Position numbers and translations under genes: made by a program
NCBI GenBank assembly: GCA_964541025.1
Contig: CAZIOW010000012.1
Span: 1 to 41,859, forward strand
From: JAGDXO01 sp964541025
Lineage (GTDB): Archaea > Thermoplasmatota > Thermoplasmata > Thermoplasmatales > GCA-001856825
Direction of reading: 5' to 3'
DNA: 41,859 nt
Shown here: piece by piece, positions 24,771 to 33,945 of the stretch
Position numbering within the stretch: the stretch's first letter is position 1
Layout of the letters: each line of letters starts with the position of its first letter
Notes under the pieces: generated by a model
Seen by the model: only the letters and a program-made list of their open reading frames with translations
What the model was told of the DNA's origin: nothing
Databases searched by the model: none

Positions 24771-25430
24771 ATGAAATCTTCCAAGCCTTCAACCAAGGAT
24801 GAAAAAATTGCAATTGGAAGAAAATTTATTGAGTCCCTGAACAAGAATTTTATAATGTTTGCAGGTATAACTGGGTCAGTATCATATAATCCCGGTGTTT
24901 TCGATGATATTGATATATTTCTTGTGGCAAAAAGGGGAATGGCGTGGTTATCGATTATGGATGCACTGTTAAAGAGAAGAATGAATGGAATGAGTGATAT
25001 CTGCATTTCACTAATCATGGATGAGAATTATGCAGGCTTATACTTCAGGAGTCTAGATGATAGGCTAATTATAAGGGATTCCTTATACGCAATCTCTGTG
25101 TACGGAGAGAAATTCTACAAGAGGTTGCTACAGGTCTCTCCTCCCATTGCTTCAATAATTGGTAAGCAAGTGAGAAATTATGAACCAGTTAACGGAAGCA
25201 AAATTGCTGCAATTTTTAATTTTATCATATTTATCGCACTTGCACCGCCCCTGATTCTTAAGTCCATTTACAACAATTTTATTGATATCAGGAGTGGGGG
25301 CGGATTTGACATACATTTTTCTCTTGGTAGTTTTTATCTGGACTCATATAAGTACAGGATGCTTAGGCAAAATTTTAAGAGGGAGGATTCAGAAGATGAC
25401 AAAATATTCCATATTAATACTGAGTTATGA
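24771..25430 (+). CDS. Nucleotidyltransferase-like protein with hydrophobic C-terminal part
   Basis: This 219-residue protein carries a pol-beta-type nucleotidyltransferase signature, GITGSVSYNPGVFDDIDIF (GS followed by DxD near residues 36-51). Family members transfer a nucleotide to a small molecule, RNA or protein. A hydrophobic stretch (about 140-165, FNFIIFIALAPPLILKSIY) suggests membrane association. It is followed by and overlaps a glycosyltransferase gene by 35 bp, so the two probably act together, perhaps on an activated sugar or lipid. Catalytic completeness (a third carboxylate) is not certain by eye. Confidence 0.65.
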   Translation: MKSSKPSTKDEKIAIGRKFIESLNKNFIMFAGITGSVSYNPGVFDDIDIFLVAKRGMAWLSIMDALLKRRMNGMSDICISLIMDENYAGLYFRSLDDRLIIRDSLYAISVYGEKFYKRLLQVSPPIASIIGKQVRNYEPVNGSKIAAIFNFIIFIALAPPLILKSIYNNFIDIRSGGGFDIHFSLGSFYLDSYKYRMLRQNFKREDSEDDKIFHINTEL

Positions 25431-26265
25431 TGACGAGAACCTCGTAATGAGACCCTTTATATCTGCCCTGGAAAGTGATGCCGAAGCAATAATTCTTGTT
25501 GGAGGAGGAAAGATTCCCTGGGAAATGATTGATGCATTTAAAGACCACAGGTTGGTGAAAATACATGAGACTGAAAGGAGTGGGAAGGCTCGAGCCATAT
25601 CAAAATCTCTCGCGTATGCCAAAGGAGATATTATTTTCCTTGTATCTGGAGATATATCATTTAAAGATTCAATTTTCTCTGAGATTATCGGAAAATTTGA
25701 CAACCTAACTGGGGTAGTTGTTCCACGAGTGCTCCCGAGCAACCTGGAAAACATGTGGGAAAAATCCTGCAAGGTACTCTGGGATTTACATGATTCACAG
25801 CTGAGGATTATGACAGGCCTTTCTAAAAGTGCTCACGGAGGAGAGCTTATAGCCGTGAGATTTGAAATTCTTAAGAATTTCAGAGAAGTCATTAATGATG
25901 ATGCCTTTCTCTGTCTCAAGTCTTTAGAAATGGGATTTAAGGTTGTATATTCGAGTGAATCTGTTGTTACCTGTAGAGTTCCGTCTAATTTCACGGACAT
26001 AATTGATCAGAGAAGAAGGATTATTTATGGTCACATTGAATTAATGAAAATAGGGCTAGATCCAATGGTCATGGACACTCTTGCCTTTAGGAATTTCAGA
26101 ATTTTCCTTTTAATACTTACTGATTTTCTGAAGAGGCACAGGGAAGATTTTCCATTCTTTCCACTAACTTTGGCAACCGAACTTATATCTTTTTTTCTTG
26201 CCAAGGCTGATCACCTTCTAGGGAGAGACCATACCATCTGGAAGATTGTTCCCCGGTTTTCTTGA
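25396..26265 (+). CDS. GT2-like glycosyltransferase
   Basis: This 289-residue protein resembles family 2 glycosyltransferases. It has an N-terminal SILILSYDDENLV, a GD-type metal motif (LVSGDISF), an acidic acceptor motif (INDDAFL) and a QRRR-type motif (DIIDQRRRIIYGH) like that of processive GT2 enzymes. It lacks clear transmembrane helices except a weak C-terminal hydrophobic stretch. A longer frame begins at 25282, but the ATG at 25396 has GGAGG 9 nt upstream and begins exactly at the fold, so it is preferred. It overlaps the nucleotidyltransferase-like gene by 35 bp and its end overlaps the convergent GT-C-like gene by 48 bp. Confidence 0.8.
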   Translation: MTKYSILILSYDDENLVMRPFISALESDAEAIILVGGGKIPWEMIDAFKDHRLVKIHETERSGKARAISKSLAYAKGDIIFLVSGDISFKDSIFSEIIGKFDNLTGVVVPRVLPSNLENMWEKSCKVLWDLHDSQLRIMTGLSKSAHGGELIAVRFEILKNFREVINDDAFLCLKSLEMGFKVVYSSESVVTCRVPSNFTDIIDQRRRIIYGHIELMKIGLDPMVMDTLAFRNFRIFLLILTDFLKRHREDFPFFPLTLATELISFFLAKADHLLGRDHTIWKIVPRFS

Positions 26266-27996
26266 TATTTTCCTTAAACTTAGTATAAATGTGTAGACAT
26301 ATATCGAACTTGAAATGATAATGAATGGCCACATAACGGCATAACTCGATGTCGCATATTGTCTTATATGTTCAATCTGACCTAAGATGCTTGAATAATA
26401 ATTATATGAAAAATATGGATTTATGAAATATGGTAAAGAGTAATTCAATAATACATAGATACAGGGGATGAGCGAATAGACCACGAACAATCTGATTTCC
26501 TTCATCAGAAGCAGGATAGGAATCACAATAATAAAATACTGAGGATTAACATAATTATATGTAAGGAAGAATAATGAGAAAATCATAATTATAGTATAAT
26601 AAAGATTCAATCTTCGTTTAGCATATAATAAAATTATTATCAGAAATGATGGTAAAAAAATAATCAGACTCAGTGATGGGAAATTTTTAATCCCAAGATC
26701 CATAATGATCACTTGCCAAGTTATTCCATTAGCTGAAAATGAGTTGTTATACGTGGGTACAGATCTGGAGTATATGAGTTCCATGATGTTTCTAACAAAA
26801 TTTCCAGTCAAAAAATAAGGCAAGATTGATGCAACAGAAATGGATATTATTATGATGAGGTCTCTTAACTTATTTTTGCTCTCGATGATGATAATTGGTA
26901 TCAAGAAAACTGGGAAAATTTTCACAAACGTTCCGATCGTCGCATAAATAGCTGAGAGGGATGTATTCCCACTTTTCAGTTGCATCATTGAAAGTATTAT
27001 CGTGGCAGCAGCTATTACATCTAGCTGACCCCATAGAATTCCTATGAGGATAACAGCTGGATTCAGTAACCAGGCTTTTATTGTATTCAGCTGCGGTATC
27101 TCCCTACGTAATATGAGGAATATAATAAATGTCGAAATTATCATTGGAATTTTCATCAATATGTAAAGATATGGAAGATCACTACTTACATATCCGCGCC
27201 ACGCCATAGAATTATAACCCCACAGTATTCCTGGATAAATCACATTATTCGGAAATCTTACCAAATGCAAACGGGAAATGATGTATTCGACAGACGTTCC
27301 ATAATAGAGAAAAATCGGTGGGTATTCCCATTTAACTCCGCCAGGAAGAGAAGGAGAAGCTATGAAAGGGTCAACATGCTGGAGAAGATGAAGCGGGGAG
27401 GAAATCATAAAATACATATCGTATCTCTGACCAAAGAAAGGTGAAATAATAAAAAAAATCGATAATATGAGGTACGGAATCATTTTATTTCTGCCGTTGA
27501 AAAAATATGCAAAAATAAAATAGAATGGAAAACTCAAAAGGAACGAAATTTCAGCCAGTTGCGGAAACACTGTTCTCACCATATTTATTTTGAATGATGT
27601 ATTAGAGAATGAAGAAATTAAATTCAGCCTAATTTTTCCTGACGACAGTTCAGATTGATTCAGGCTTTGATAAACTTTAAGAAACTCATGGGGAGAAAGA
27701 TTGAATGAAGTTTCATTAGAAGCTGAATTATATTGTATATACTCCCTGATATTTACCGTCGAGTTCTTCAAGTTATCCATTGTTATTTCAATTAGCGGAC
27801 TTATAAGAAAATCTGATCTATAATATACATCCTGTGGTGATATTGTGACATCTACTCCGTTGATGTTTGATGAAAATGTGTTCTGTCCGGGCATCTCAAT
27901 GCTCGAATATACTGAAAAACCTAGAAGCAATAAAAAAACCGTCAAGGAAAAAATTGAAAGCTTCATTGATCGTCTTTGAACATTCTTAATATTCAT
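26218..27996 (-). CDS. Multi-pass membrane protein, GT-C/DUF2029-like mannosyltransferase
   Basis: This 592-residue protein has an N-terminal helix, an extracytoplasmic domain of about 120 residues, then about 10-11 transmembrane helices. The segment LLNPAVILIGILWGQLDVIAA with a loop Asp resembles the GT87/DUF2029 and other GT-C mannosyltransferases, which use polyprenyl-phosphate sugars. The longer frame reaches 28044, but the ATG at 27996 overlaps the upstream TGA as ATGA and has GGTG 6 nt before it, so it is the start. It is the last gene of a three-gene minus-strand operon after two methyltransferases. The catalytic residues were not pinned down. Confidence 0.72.
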   Translation of the reverse strand: MNIKNVQRRSMKLSIFSLTVFLLLLGFSVYSSIEMPGQNTFSSNINGVDVTISPQDVYYRSDFLISPLIEITMDNLKNSTVNIREYIQYNSASNETSFNLSPHEFLKVYQSLNQSELSSGKIRLNLISSFSNTSFKINMVRTVFPQLAEISFLLSFPFYFIFAYFFNGRNKMIPYLILSIFFIISPFFGQRYDMYFMISSPLHLLQHVDPFIASPSLPGGVKWEYPPIFLYYGTSVEYIISRLHLVRFPNNVIYPGILWGYNSMAWRGYVSSDLPYLYILMKIPMIISTFIIFLILRREIPQLNTIKAWLLNPAVILIGILWGQLDVIAAATIILSMMQLKSGNTSLSAIYATIGTFVKIFPVFLIPIIIIESKNKLRDLIIIISISVASILPYFLTGNFVRNIMELIYSRSVPTYNNSFSANGITWQVIIMDLGIKNFPSLSLIIFLPSFLIIILLYAKRRLNLYYTIIMIFSLFFLTYNYVNPQYFIIVIPILLLMKEIRLFVVYSLIPCIYVLLNYSLPYFINPYFSYNYYSSILGQIEHIRQYATSSYAVMWPFIIISSSIYVYTFILSLRKISRKPGNNLPDGMVSP

Positions 27997-29072
27997 GAAA
28001 GCACCTTTTTTCCGATAAATATCACAAAATCTGAATAAGCCCACATCATTGGGAAAGAAGACAGAATTTCATCTATCCTGTAAACTGGGATAAATTTTTC
28101 TATGAAATTGTTCAACCTCTTATAATTGTAAGGCGGAAGTACCGACCCTATCCCCTTTTTCATCAGGATAGTTTTGATTCCAATGCGGGCAAGGAAATCC
28201 GGTCCCCTTGGATAGCTTATTAGCCCATATCTGCTGTAGTTTGGGCTCAGATACCCTGAAACCTTCTCCCGGATATAGTCTCCCCTGCCGAGTATAAGAG
28301 CTATAACGAGGTCAGTAATACCGAACTTATTCATATATGAACCTATAAAATAACCATTTTCCTTCAGATGTTCATCTATAATTTTTTTTACATTGTCTGT
28401 GGTTTCAAGATTTAAAAATCCGAATGTACTAAAAATTACATTGTACTCGCCTTTAATATCATCAATGTTTCTCATAAGTACGTATTTTATCGCCATTTGA
28501 CCCTTCCTTTCAAAACTCTTTGATAATTCTAACGCCTTTTCTGATAAATCAACCTCAGTGACAGATATTTTCTTGCCAGTGTGAAGTATTTCTGAGTCAG
28601 GCCCAGAACCGAGATCGAGAACTGAATCCCCGTCCTTTACATATTTTAAAAGTATCTTCATGACCCTGTTTCTCATCATCTTCTGTGTCTTATTGGAACT
28701 GACCTCTTCAATATAATCGCCGCTGATGCTGTCAAAATACCTTCCAATAGTTTCATAACCATATGAAACCTTCCCATCATATTGCTCCATCACTATAGCA
28801 TTCTCACATTGGCTGAAATAGGTATTATAGTGATGATCCCCATATTTGGAAATGAATGATTCCTTATATTTTCCTATTTCTTCAAAATGAACCTTAAATA
28901 TTTCTCCATTTACCTGTAAATATGGAAATATCTCGATATCCCTTATCCATGAACCTGTTGGTATAATTATGAAACTATTTCCAACCTTTATGAAGTTTAC
29001 GAGTACTTTTCGTCCAAATGGCCCACCCGTGGTAACTAGGATTTCTGTGTCTTCATTTCTTCTTGAAAACAA
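27993..29072 (-). CDS. Class I SAM-dependent methyltransferase with N-terminal extension
   Basis: This 359-residue protein has a Rossmann methyltransferase core in its middle (DSVLDLGSGPDSEI, then VTEVDLSEKALELS; about residues 145-190). The first about 135 residues form a separate domain that I do not recognise. The start is uncertain. TTG at 29072 opens the frame, no ATG lies before the conserved part, and it overlaps the preceding gene by 20 bp, so coupled translation is likely. It is in an operon with another methyltransferase and the GT-C-like gene, which suggests glycan or lipid O-methylation. The substrate is unknown. Confidence 0.75.
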   Translation of the reverse strand: MFSRRNEDTEILVTTGGPFGRKVLVNFIKVGNSFIIIPTGSWIRDIEIFPYLQVNGEIFKVHFEEIGKYKESFISKYGDHHYNTYFSQCENAIVMEQYDGKVSYGYETIGRYFDSISGDYIEEVSSNKTQKMMRNRVMKILLKYVKDGDSVLDLGSGPDSEILHTGKKISVTEVDLSEKALELSKSFERKGQMAIKYVLMRNIDDIKGEYNVIFSTFGFLNLETTDNVKKIIDEHLKENGYFIGSYMNKFGITDLVIALILGRGDYIREKVSGYLSPNYSRYGLISYPRGPDFLARIGIKTILMKKGIGSVLPPYNYKRLNNFIEKFIPVYRIDEILSSFPMMWAYSDFVIFIGKKVLS

Positions 29073-29853
29073 ATATTATTTCATCTCCCATATCCTTGAA
29101 AATTGGAATTTGTGACAGTATTTTTTCCAGGGAAATGACGATTTTCTTCATATTCATTCCGTTCACCTTTTCGTATATCTTTGGTAAAAATAGTACTGAA
29201 AGCCCTCTTTTATATATAAGGTCAAATTCCTTCCCTAACATCTTTCTGAATTCGCATGGGGAGAAGTAATGGGACATTACATTCTTACCCACTACTTCAA
29301 CCTCCACTTCACCTTTCAGTCTTTCTCTGATCTTATCCGGCCTGCCAGAGATTATATCTATAAGAAATTCTCCTAGCGAATATCTGTTCCTGATACTTAC
29401 TACGAAGTACCCACCTTCAGATAATCTTTCCCACAAACCATGTATAAACTTCTCCATCTGTGGTTCATTATTCAATGCACCATTGAAACTGTATATACAT
29501 CTGAAATTCCCTTCAATATTTCCTATTTCAGAAGCTGACATTTTCATTAGTTTAAAATGTGAACCTAGTCCTAGTTTTAACAATTTATCTCTAGCTAATT
29601 CAACCATACCTTCTGAAATATCAATTCCAGTAACATCGGCCCCTGTGGAGGAGATTATCCGTTTTAACTCTTCTCCTGTTCCAAATCCAATTTCAATAGC
29701 ACGCCCCTGTTCATTAAAATATTTCAAAAGAACTTCAACCTCCATATCTCTTATATAAACGTTCAGATAATTTGCAAGAATTTTTGAGTCATAAATCTTG
29801 GATGCACTTGAAAAAATCATGTCGAGTTTAGAATAATAATCATTCACATCCAC
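29053..29853 (-). CDS. Class I SAM-dependent methyltransferase
   Basis: This 266-residue methyltransferase has motif I AIEIGFGTGEEL and motif II VTGIDISEGMVELAR at about residues 50-85, followed by the usual core and a variable C-terminal part. It opens the minus-strand operon that continues into a second methyltransferase (20-bp overlap) and the GT-C-like gene. The start is ATG at 29853. Its substrate is not evident. Neighbours suggest a sugar or lipid acceptor. Confidence 0.85.
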   Translation of the reverse strand: MDVNDYYSKLDMIFSSASKIYDSKILANYLNVYIRDMEVEVLLKYFNEQGRAIEIGFGTGEELKRIISSTGADVTGIDISEGMVELARDKLLKLGLGSHFKLMKMSASEIGNIEGNFRCIYSFNGALNNEPQMEKFIHGLWERLSEGGYFVVSIRNRYSLGEFLIDIISGRPDKIRERLKGEVEVEVVGKNVMSHYFSPCEFRKMLGKEFDLIYKRGLSVLFLPKIYEKVNGMNMKKIVISLEKILSQIPIFKDMGDEIIFVFKKK

Positions 29854-29992
29854 TTTTAAGCATGGTAAAATTAGTTAATAAACCTTTTTAAGTTGAATTT
29901 TGTTTATCTTAAAGGTAAGGTGATCTGTTATCAATGATAACATTCCAGACTATGAATCTTCAAAATTTACAATAATAGATGGACATGAGGAT

Positions 29993-30823
29993 ATGCTAGA
30001 AAGAAAGATAATTCATTCTCATATATCCAGAGGAAGGGTTGCAGTTGATTTCGGGGGCGGATACGGAAGACTTACAAGTGTACTTCTTAACTACTTCGAT
30101 CATGTCTTCCTTGCTGATTTTTCATTAAGGAATCTCAGAAATGCGATTCAGAATCTCAATTCTGACAAAATTACCTATGTAGCCTGTGATATAAGGAAGC
30201 CATTGTTCGTAGAAGGTTCAATTGATTTTGGTATATGTATAAGAGTCTTGCATCATTATTCTGACCTTTCATTTATTTCTAGCTTAGGTTCTTCGTTAAA
30301 ACTTGGGGGTAAATTAATTATGAATTTTAACAACAGAGAATCTCCTCTCTTCATGTTAGGCTTAATCAATTCATTTTTCGAACACAAGAGAAGTGCAGTG
30401 AATCCATTCAGGGATGGATCGCAGAGAATTGAAGTTGACTTTGGAAAAAGGGATGTATATTTCTCAACACTCCCTGATATACTTGCAGCAATTCCTTCAA
30501 ACATGAAAGTCCTTAGAACTGAGGGATATGGACTATTCCATAATACCTTTTTTGAAAAGCATTCCGATTATTTTGAAATTATGAAGATAACAGATATAGA
30601 GATGATGTTGGGAAAGATGCAAGTAATCAGCAGACTTTTTCCAGATATATTTTTGTTTTTGGAAAAATATTCGGAGACTGAGAATATCAGTGAAGAGAAT
30701 CCCATGAATCTTCTCAGGTGCAGCAAGTGCTACTCCCCATTAAGTTATCGAGATGATTCATTTGAGTGCGATCAATGCTTTTCCATTTTCAAGATTTCAG
30801 ATGGAATTATTGACCTCAGGTGA
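29993..30823 (+). CDS. SAM-dependent methyltransferase with C-terminal zinc-ribbon tail; start region disturbed
   Basis: This 276-residue protein has motif I VAVDFGGGYGRLTS and a core up to about residue 110. A Trm112-like tail CSKCYSPL ... CDQCFSIF follows (about 240-276), which should bind zinc. The first ATG in frame is at 29993. Upstream, the same frame stays open for 23 further codons (VINDNIPDYESSKFTIIDGH) without a start codon. A strong SD, GGTGATC (29919-29925), points to an ATG at 29934 in another frame that stops after 13 codons. A one-base loss near 29937 would explain this. The true N-terminus is therefore unresolved. Role unknown; surface glycan context. Confidence 0.72.
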   Translation: MLERKIIHSHISRGRVAVDFGGGYGRLTSVLLNYFDHVFLADFSLRNLRNAIQNLNSDKITYVACDIRKPLFVEGSIDFGICIRVLHHYSDLSFISSLGSSLKLGGKLIMNFNNRESPLFMLGLINSFFEHKRSAVNPFRDGSQRIEVDFGKRDVYFSTLPDILAAIPSNMKVLRTEGYGLFHNTFFEKHSDYFEIMKITDIEMMLGKMQVISRLFPDIFLFLEKYSETENISEENPMNLLRCSKCYSPLSYRDDSFECDQCFSIFKISDGIIDLR

Positions 30824-31267
30824 TTTCTTCAGATAGTACAAGGAAATTATCAGATCTGTTAGAAAAAGCAAAAAGAGGAGTGTATAAAGTCCTGGAATGT
30901 AAGGGAGTGATTCAGGATAAGTGGTAAGTCCAAACAGATATTCTCCGAACTGCACAGGAGATGAAAATCCTACGGACGAGTAAGTTAGAGTATCACCTGC
31001 CATTATAACCATCATTATTGATGACCAGATTATACCCAATTTCGAAGACCCTCTAATGGACCTCGTTAGGAAAAGATATATTGCTACAACTAACGTCACA
31101 ATATCTAGAGCGGCAAAGATGTACCAATGAATAAAATAAGGACGGACAGAACCAAAATCAGTTTTCAGATTGTTGTCTGTAAATAATATAACAACACCAG
31201 CTATAAAGGCAAGAAGGTAAATAGATGCGATTAATAAACTCCTTGATTTTTCACCATTTTCTTCCAT
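30797..31267 (-). CDS. Four-helix membrane protein of unknown function
   Basis: This 156-residue protein has about four hydrophobic segments (starting near residues 10, 45, 77 and 127). I recognise no motif. Its length and spacing resemble small MFS-like or DUF membrane proteins of archaea. Its C-terminus is short and charged. The ATG at 31267 has only a weak upstream context. The last 27 bp overlap the convergent methyltransferase gene. Context suggests a cell-surface role but that is weak. Confidence 0.6.
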   Translation of the reverse strand: MEENGEKSRSLLIASIYLLAFIAGVVILFTDNNLKTDFGSVRPYFIHWYIFAALDIVTLVVAIYLFLTRSIRGSSKLGIIWSSIMMVIMAGDTLTYSSVGFSSPVQFGEYLFGLTTYPESLPYIPGLYTLLFLLFLTDLIISLYYLKKSPEVNNSI

Positions 31268-31402
31268 TATTTATATATATTAAATGCATATATTTAAAAA
31301 TATCTTAGCTCCCTTAAGAAATTTTATAATTATTAAATGAAAAAACCCAAATTTGGCTAAAAATTGCATGAGTAAAAAATTAATAACTGCGTTTATTGAT
31401 AA

Positions 31403-32410
31403 ATGATGAATGGGGATTTCAGATTAGTAACTACAAAAACTCCGATCAGGATAACTTTTACCGGCGGAGGAAGTGACTTCCCAGATTTTTATAGGAAATT
31501 TGGATACGGAGCAGTCCTTTCTTCAACAATAAATAGATATATCTACGTTACAATTGCAAGAAATTTCTATTCTAACGAATACAGAATAAGTTATTCGAGG
31601 ACAGAGAATGCTATTAGAGATGTAAATGATATAGAGCACCCCTCCGTCAGAGAAGCCTTAAAGTATCTTGGAATTGAAGGAGGCATACAAATAATAAGTA
31701 TAACTGAAATCCCTTCCAGAGGTACCGGACTTGGATCTTCTTCCAGTTTTCTTGTCGGTCTATTGCTTGCACTTCATACCTGGCTTGGAGAAAATGTTAC
31801 CCCTGGAACCCTTGCAAGTGAGGCTTATAAAATAGAGAGGGAAATATTGAATGAACCTGGAGGAAAGCAAGATCAGTACATTGCTGCGTATGGTGGAATA
31901 AATCTCATGAGATTCAATAATGATGATTCAGTCGAGATGAAACCATTGATCCTTTCAAGGGATAGGAGGAGATATCTTTCAGAAAATCTGATGATGTACT
32001 ACACTAACAAGGAAAGATCTTCTGCAACAATCCATAAAGAACAGATGAACAATATAAGTGATCAGAGTGACTATTATAAGAAGATGAGAGAGCTTGCTTA
32101 TAAAGCTTATGATGCAATATGCAAGTTGGATTTGCTAGAACTTGGTGCTCTAATGGAAGAAAACTGGCTCTTAAAGAAACAGCTTCATAATCATATTTCG
32201 GATGATGGAATAGAGCATATGTATAAATTAGCTAAGGATGCTGGAGCACTTGGCGGTAAACTCATGGGTGCTGGAGGTGGAGGTTTCATGCTCTTTATAG
32301 TCCCTCCAGAAAAACATAAGGATGTGGATAAAGCTTTATCTGAATATAGGAGAGAAGATTTCGAAATAGACCCATTTGGATCGAGGGTTTCTCATATTGA
32401 GGATTACTGA
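31403..32410 (+). CDS. Sugar GHMP kinase (heptose-7-phosphate or fucose kinase-like)
   Basis: This 335-residue protein belongs to the GHMP kinase superfamily. The N-terminus TKTPIRITFTGGGSDFPDF matches the HddA group of D-glycero-alpha-D-manno-heptose 7-phosphate kinases, as do GTGLGSSSSF (ATP-binding) and NEPGGKQDQYIAAYGG. The C-terminal GGKLMGAGGGGFMLF is also typical. It would phosphorylate a sugar at C1 on the way to a nucleotide-heptose or a similar donor. No other heptose genes are visible, so fucose or another sugar remains possible. The ATG-ATG start sits about 25 nt after AATTAATAA (leaderless). It is single and convergent with the next gene. Confidence 0.83.
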   Translation: MMNGDFRLVTTKTPIRITFTGGGSDFPDFYRKFGYGAVLSSTINRYIYVTIARNFYSNEYRISYSRTENAIRDVNDIEHPSVREALKYLGIEGGIQIISITEIPSRGTGLGSSSSFLVGLLLALHTWLGENVTPGTLASEAYKIEREILNEPGGKQDQYIAAYGGINLMRFNNDDSVEMKPLILSRDRRRYLSENLMMYYTNKERSSATIHKEQMNNISDQSDYYKKMRELAYKAYDAICKLDLLELGALMEENWLLKKQLHNHISDDGIEHMYKLAKDAGALGGKLMGAGGGGFMLFIVPPEKHKDVDKALSEYRREDFEIDPFGSRVSHIEDY

Positions 32411-32425
32411 TTCTTTTATCAGATT

Positions 32426-33892
32426 TCAGGAAATAAGTTTAAGCTTCACCAAATTATTTTCATCAACATAAGTACCATAATAAGGAGTATAAGGATTTAC
32501 TCCATACGATATGAGCGTGTTTCCATATCTCTCTAAATTTACAACTATGTTAAATAACTGGTCCATTGGTTCATCCCTTTTATTATCCTGATTCAGGAAA
32601 ACCAAGCTGTCCTTTGTTCCTCTGATTGTTCCCAGCAGCCTTGAAAGAGATTCTGAATCTATTTTTGATCCTTCAAGTTTCTCAAGAGCCCTTGAAGATT
32701 CCACGAACAGTATCCCCTCTGTTACATCAGACATTTCAACTATTAACCTCATATATTCCCTCATTCTGTCCTCCTTGTCAGACTGGCCTAGCCCCACTAT
32801 ATATTTTTTATTTGAAATGTCATTCTCAAGATCTATAATCTTTATCCTATTTTCATATCCGTTGAGAGGAAAAAATGAATTTATCATATCATAAATCTCG
32901 TTTGGGTCCTTATCCGGATCTGCCATATAAATCACACCTTTGTTCTCCTGCAGACTTCTTGCGACCACAGGAGTGATGAAAGGATAAATTATATCGCTTT
33001 TTACATTAATAAAATTTATAGCAGAAATATTTCTAAGATGTTCAGATTTTATTCTTTCATCAATGAATTCCATCCCAGTAAGGGCATCCTTTATTTCTCT
33101 GGAATAGGAATATGAAAAATCTACATTGTATTTTAAAGGGGCAATATACTCAAATCGTCCCCCATTCAGGGTATATAAGTATTCAGCTGATTCTATCTGA
33201 GTATATCTCATCTTTTCCATTCTCATGATTCTCAGAATTCTTGAGTCAGAAAATTCCTTGTGAAGATTTATCACACCGTCAACTAAATAGTCAAGCTTAT
33301 TTATTTTCCCTTCATTTGCAGCTTCACTGACGAAAACCACGTTTATACCAGATGATTCGACAAAATCTTTTTGTATGGCAAATACCAGTTTTAACTCGTC
33401 TACATCTAGTTTAGTCGCAATCCCTTCAACGCTGTCTATGACAAGAACAGGCCTATTTTTTATGATCAGGTTCAATGAGTCTATACTCCGCTCAAGTTCC
33501 GGAGAGTTAATCCCAAGGGAGTCAAGGTTGTAGGTTATTATTTTTTCTGGAGGCTGATTAGTCAAACTTCTGAGTACCTCAGTTCCTGAAATCAGTACCT
33601 CATTTTTCTTACTTGTTTCAACTTTCGGATTGATGGTCTTTAGAAATTTCTTACCAGCATCTATAATTCTATTCTTTGCATCAGAATCCTTTACCCAGGG
33701 AAACTGATTGTAAATTGATTGGTCTCCAACTCTTGTGGAAAGATAAACAGAATTCTGTGGGGTAAATATATTTTCCATTATTTCGAGGGCCATTGTTGTT
33801 TTACCTGATCCCGGTTCCCCCCTAATTATGAGAGATTTACCCCACGGGTTTTTTAAAAAACCTTCAATTTCTAAGGGAAACTTAGATGTCAC
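32426..33892 (-). CDS. GvpD-like RecA-family P-loop ATPase
   Basis: This 488-residue protein has Walker A GEPGSGKTT and a Walker B-like PVLVIDSVEG, with the KaiC/RadA-like fold. The segment YLSTRVGDQSIYNQFPWVKD resembles haloarchaeal GvpD, which controls gas vesicle synthesis together with GvpE. No gas vesicle genes are visible in the window, so this homologue must have another job, perhaps regulatory. It ends with GVNPYTPYYGTYVDENN. The start is ATG at 33892. The gene is convergent with the sugar kinase, 15 bp apart, and has its own promoter upstream. Confidence 0.75.
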   Translation of the reverse strand: MTSKFPLEIEGFLKNPWGKSLIIRGEPGSGKTTMALEIMENIFTPQNSVYLSTRVGDQSIYNQFPWVKDSDAKNRIIDAGKKFLKTINPKVETSKKNEVLISGTEVLRSLTNQPPEKIITYNLDSLGINSPELERSIDSLNLIIKNRPVLVIDSVEGIATKLDVDELKLVFAIQKDFVESSGINVVFVSEAANEGKINKLDYLVDGVINLHKEFSDSRILRIMRMEKMRYTQIESAEYLYTLNGGRFEYIAPLKYNVDFSYSYSREIKDALTGMEFIDERIKSEHLRNISAINFINVKSDIIYPFITPVVARSLQENKGVIYMADPDKDPNEIYDMINSFFPLNGYENRIKIIDLENDISNKKYIVGLGQSDKEDRMREYMRLIVEMSDVTEGILFVESSRALEKLEGSKIDSESLSRLLGTIRGTKDSLVFLNQDNKRDEPMDQLFNIVVNLERYGNTLISYGVNPYTPYYGTYVDENNLVKLKLIS

Positions 33893-33945
33893 ATCTCTAT
33901 TATAAAGAATTAGTTTAAATATTTTATTAATTAGAAAAAAAAGGA

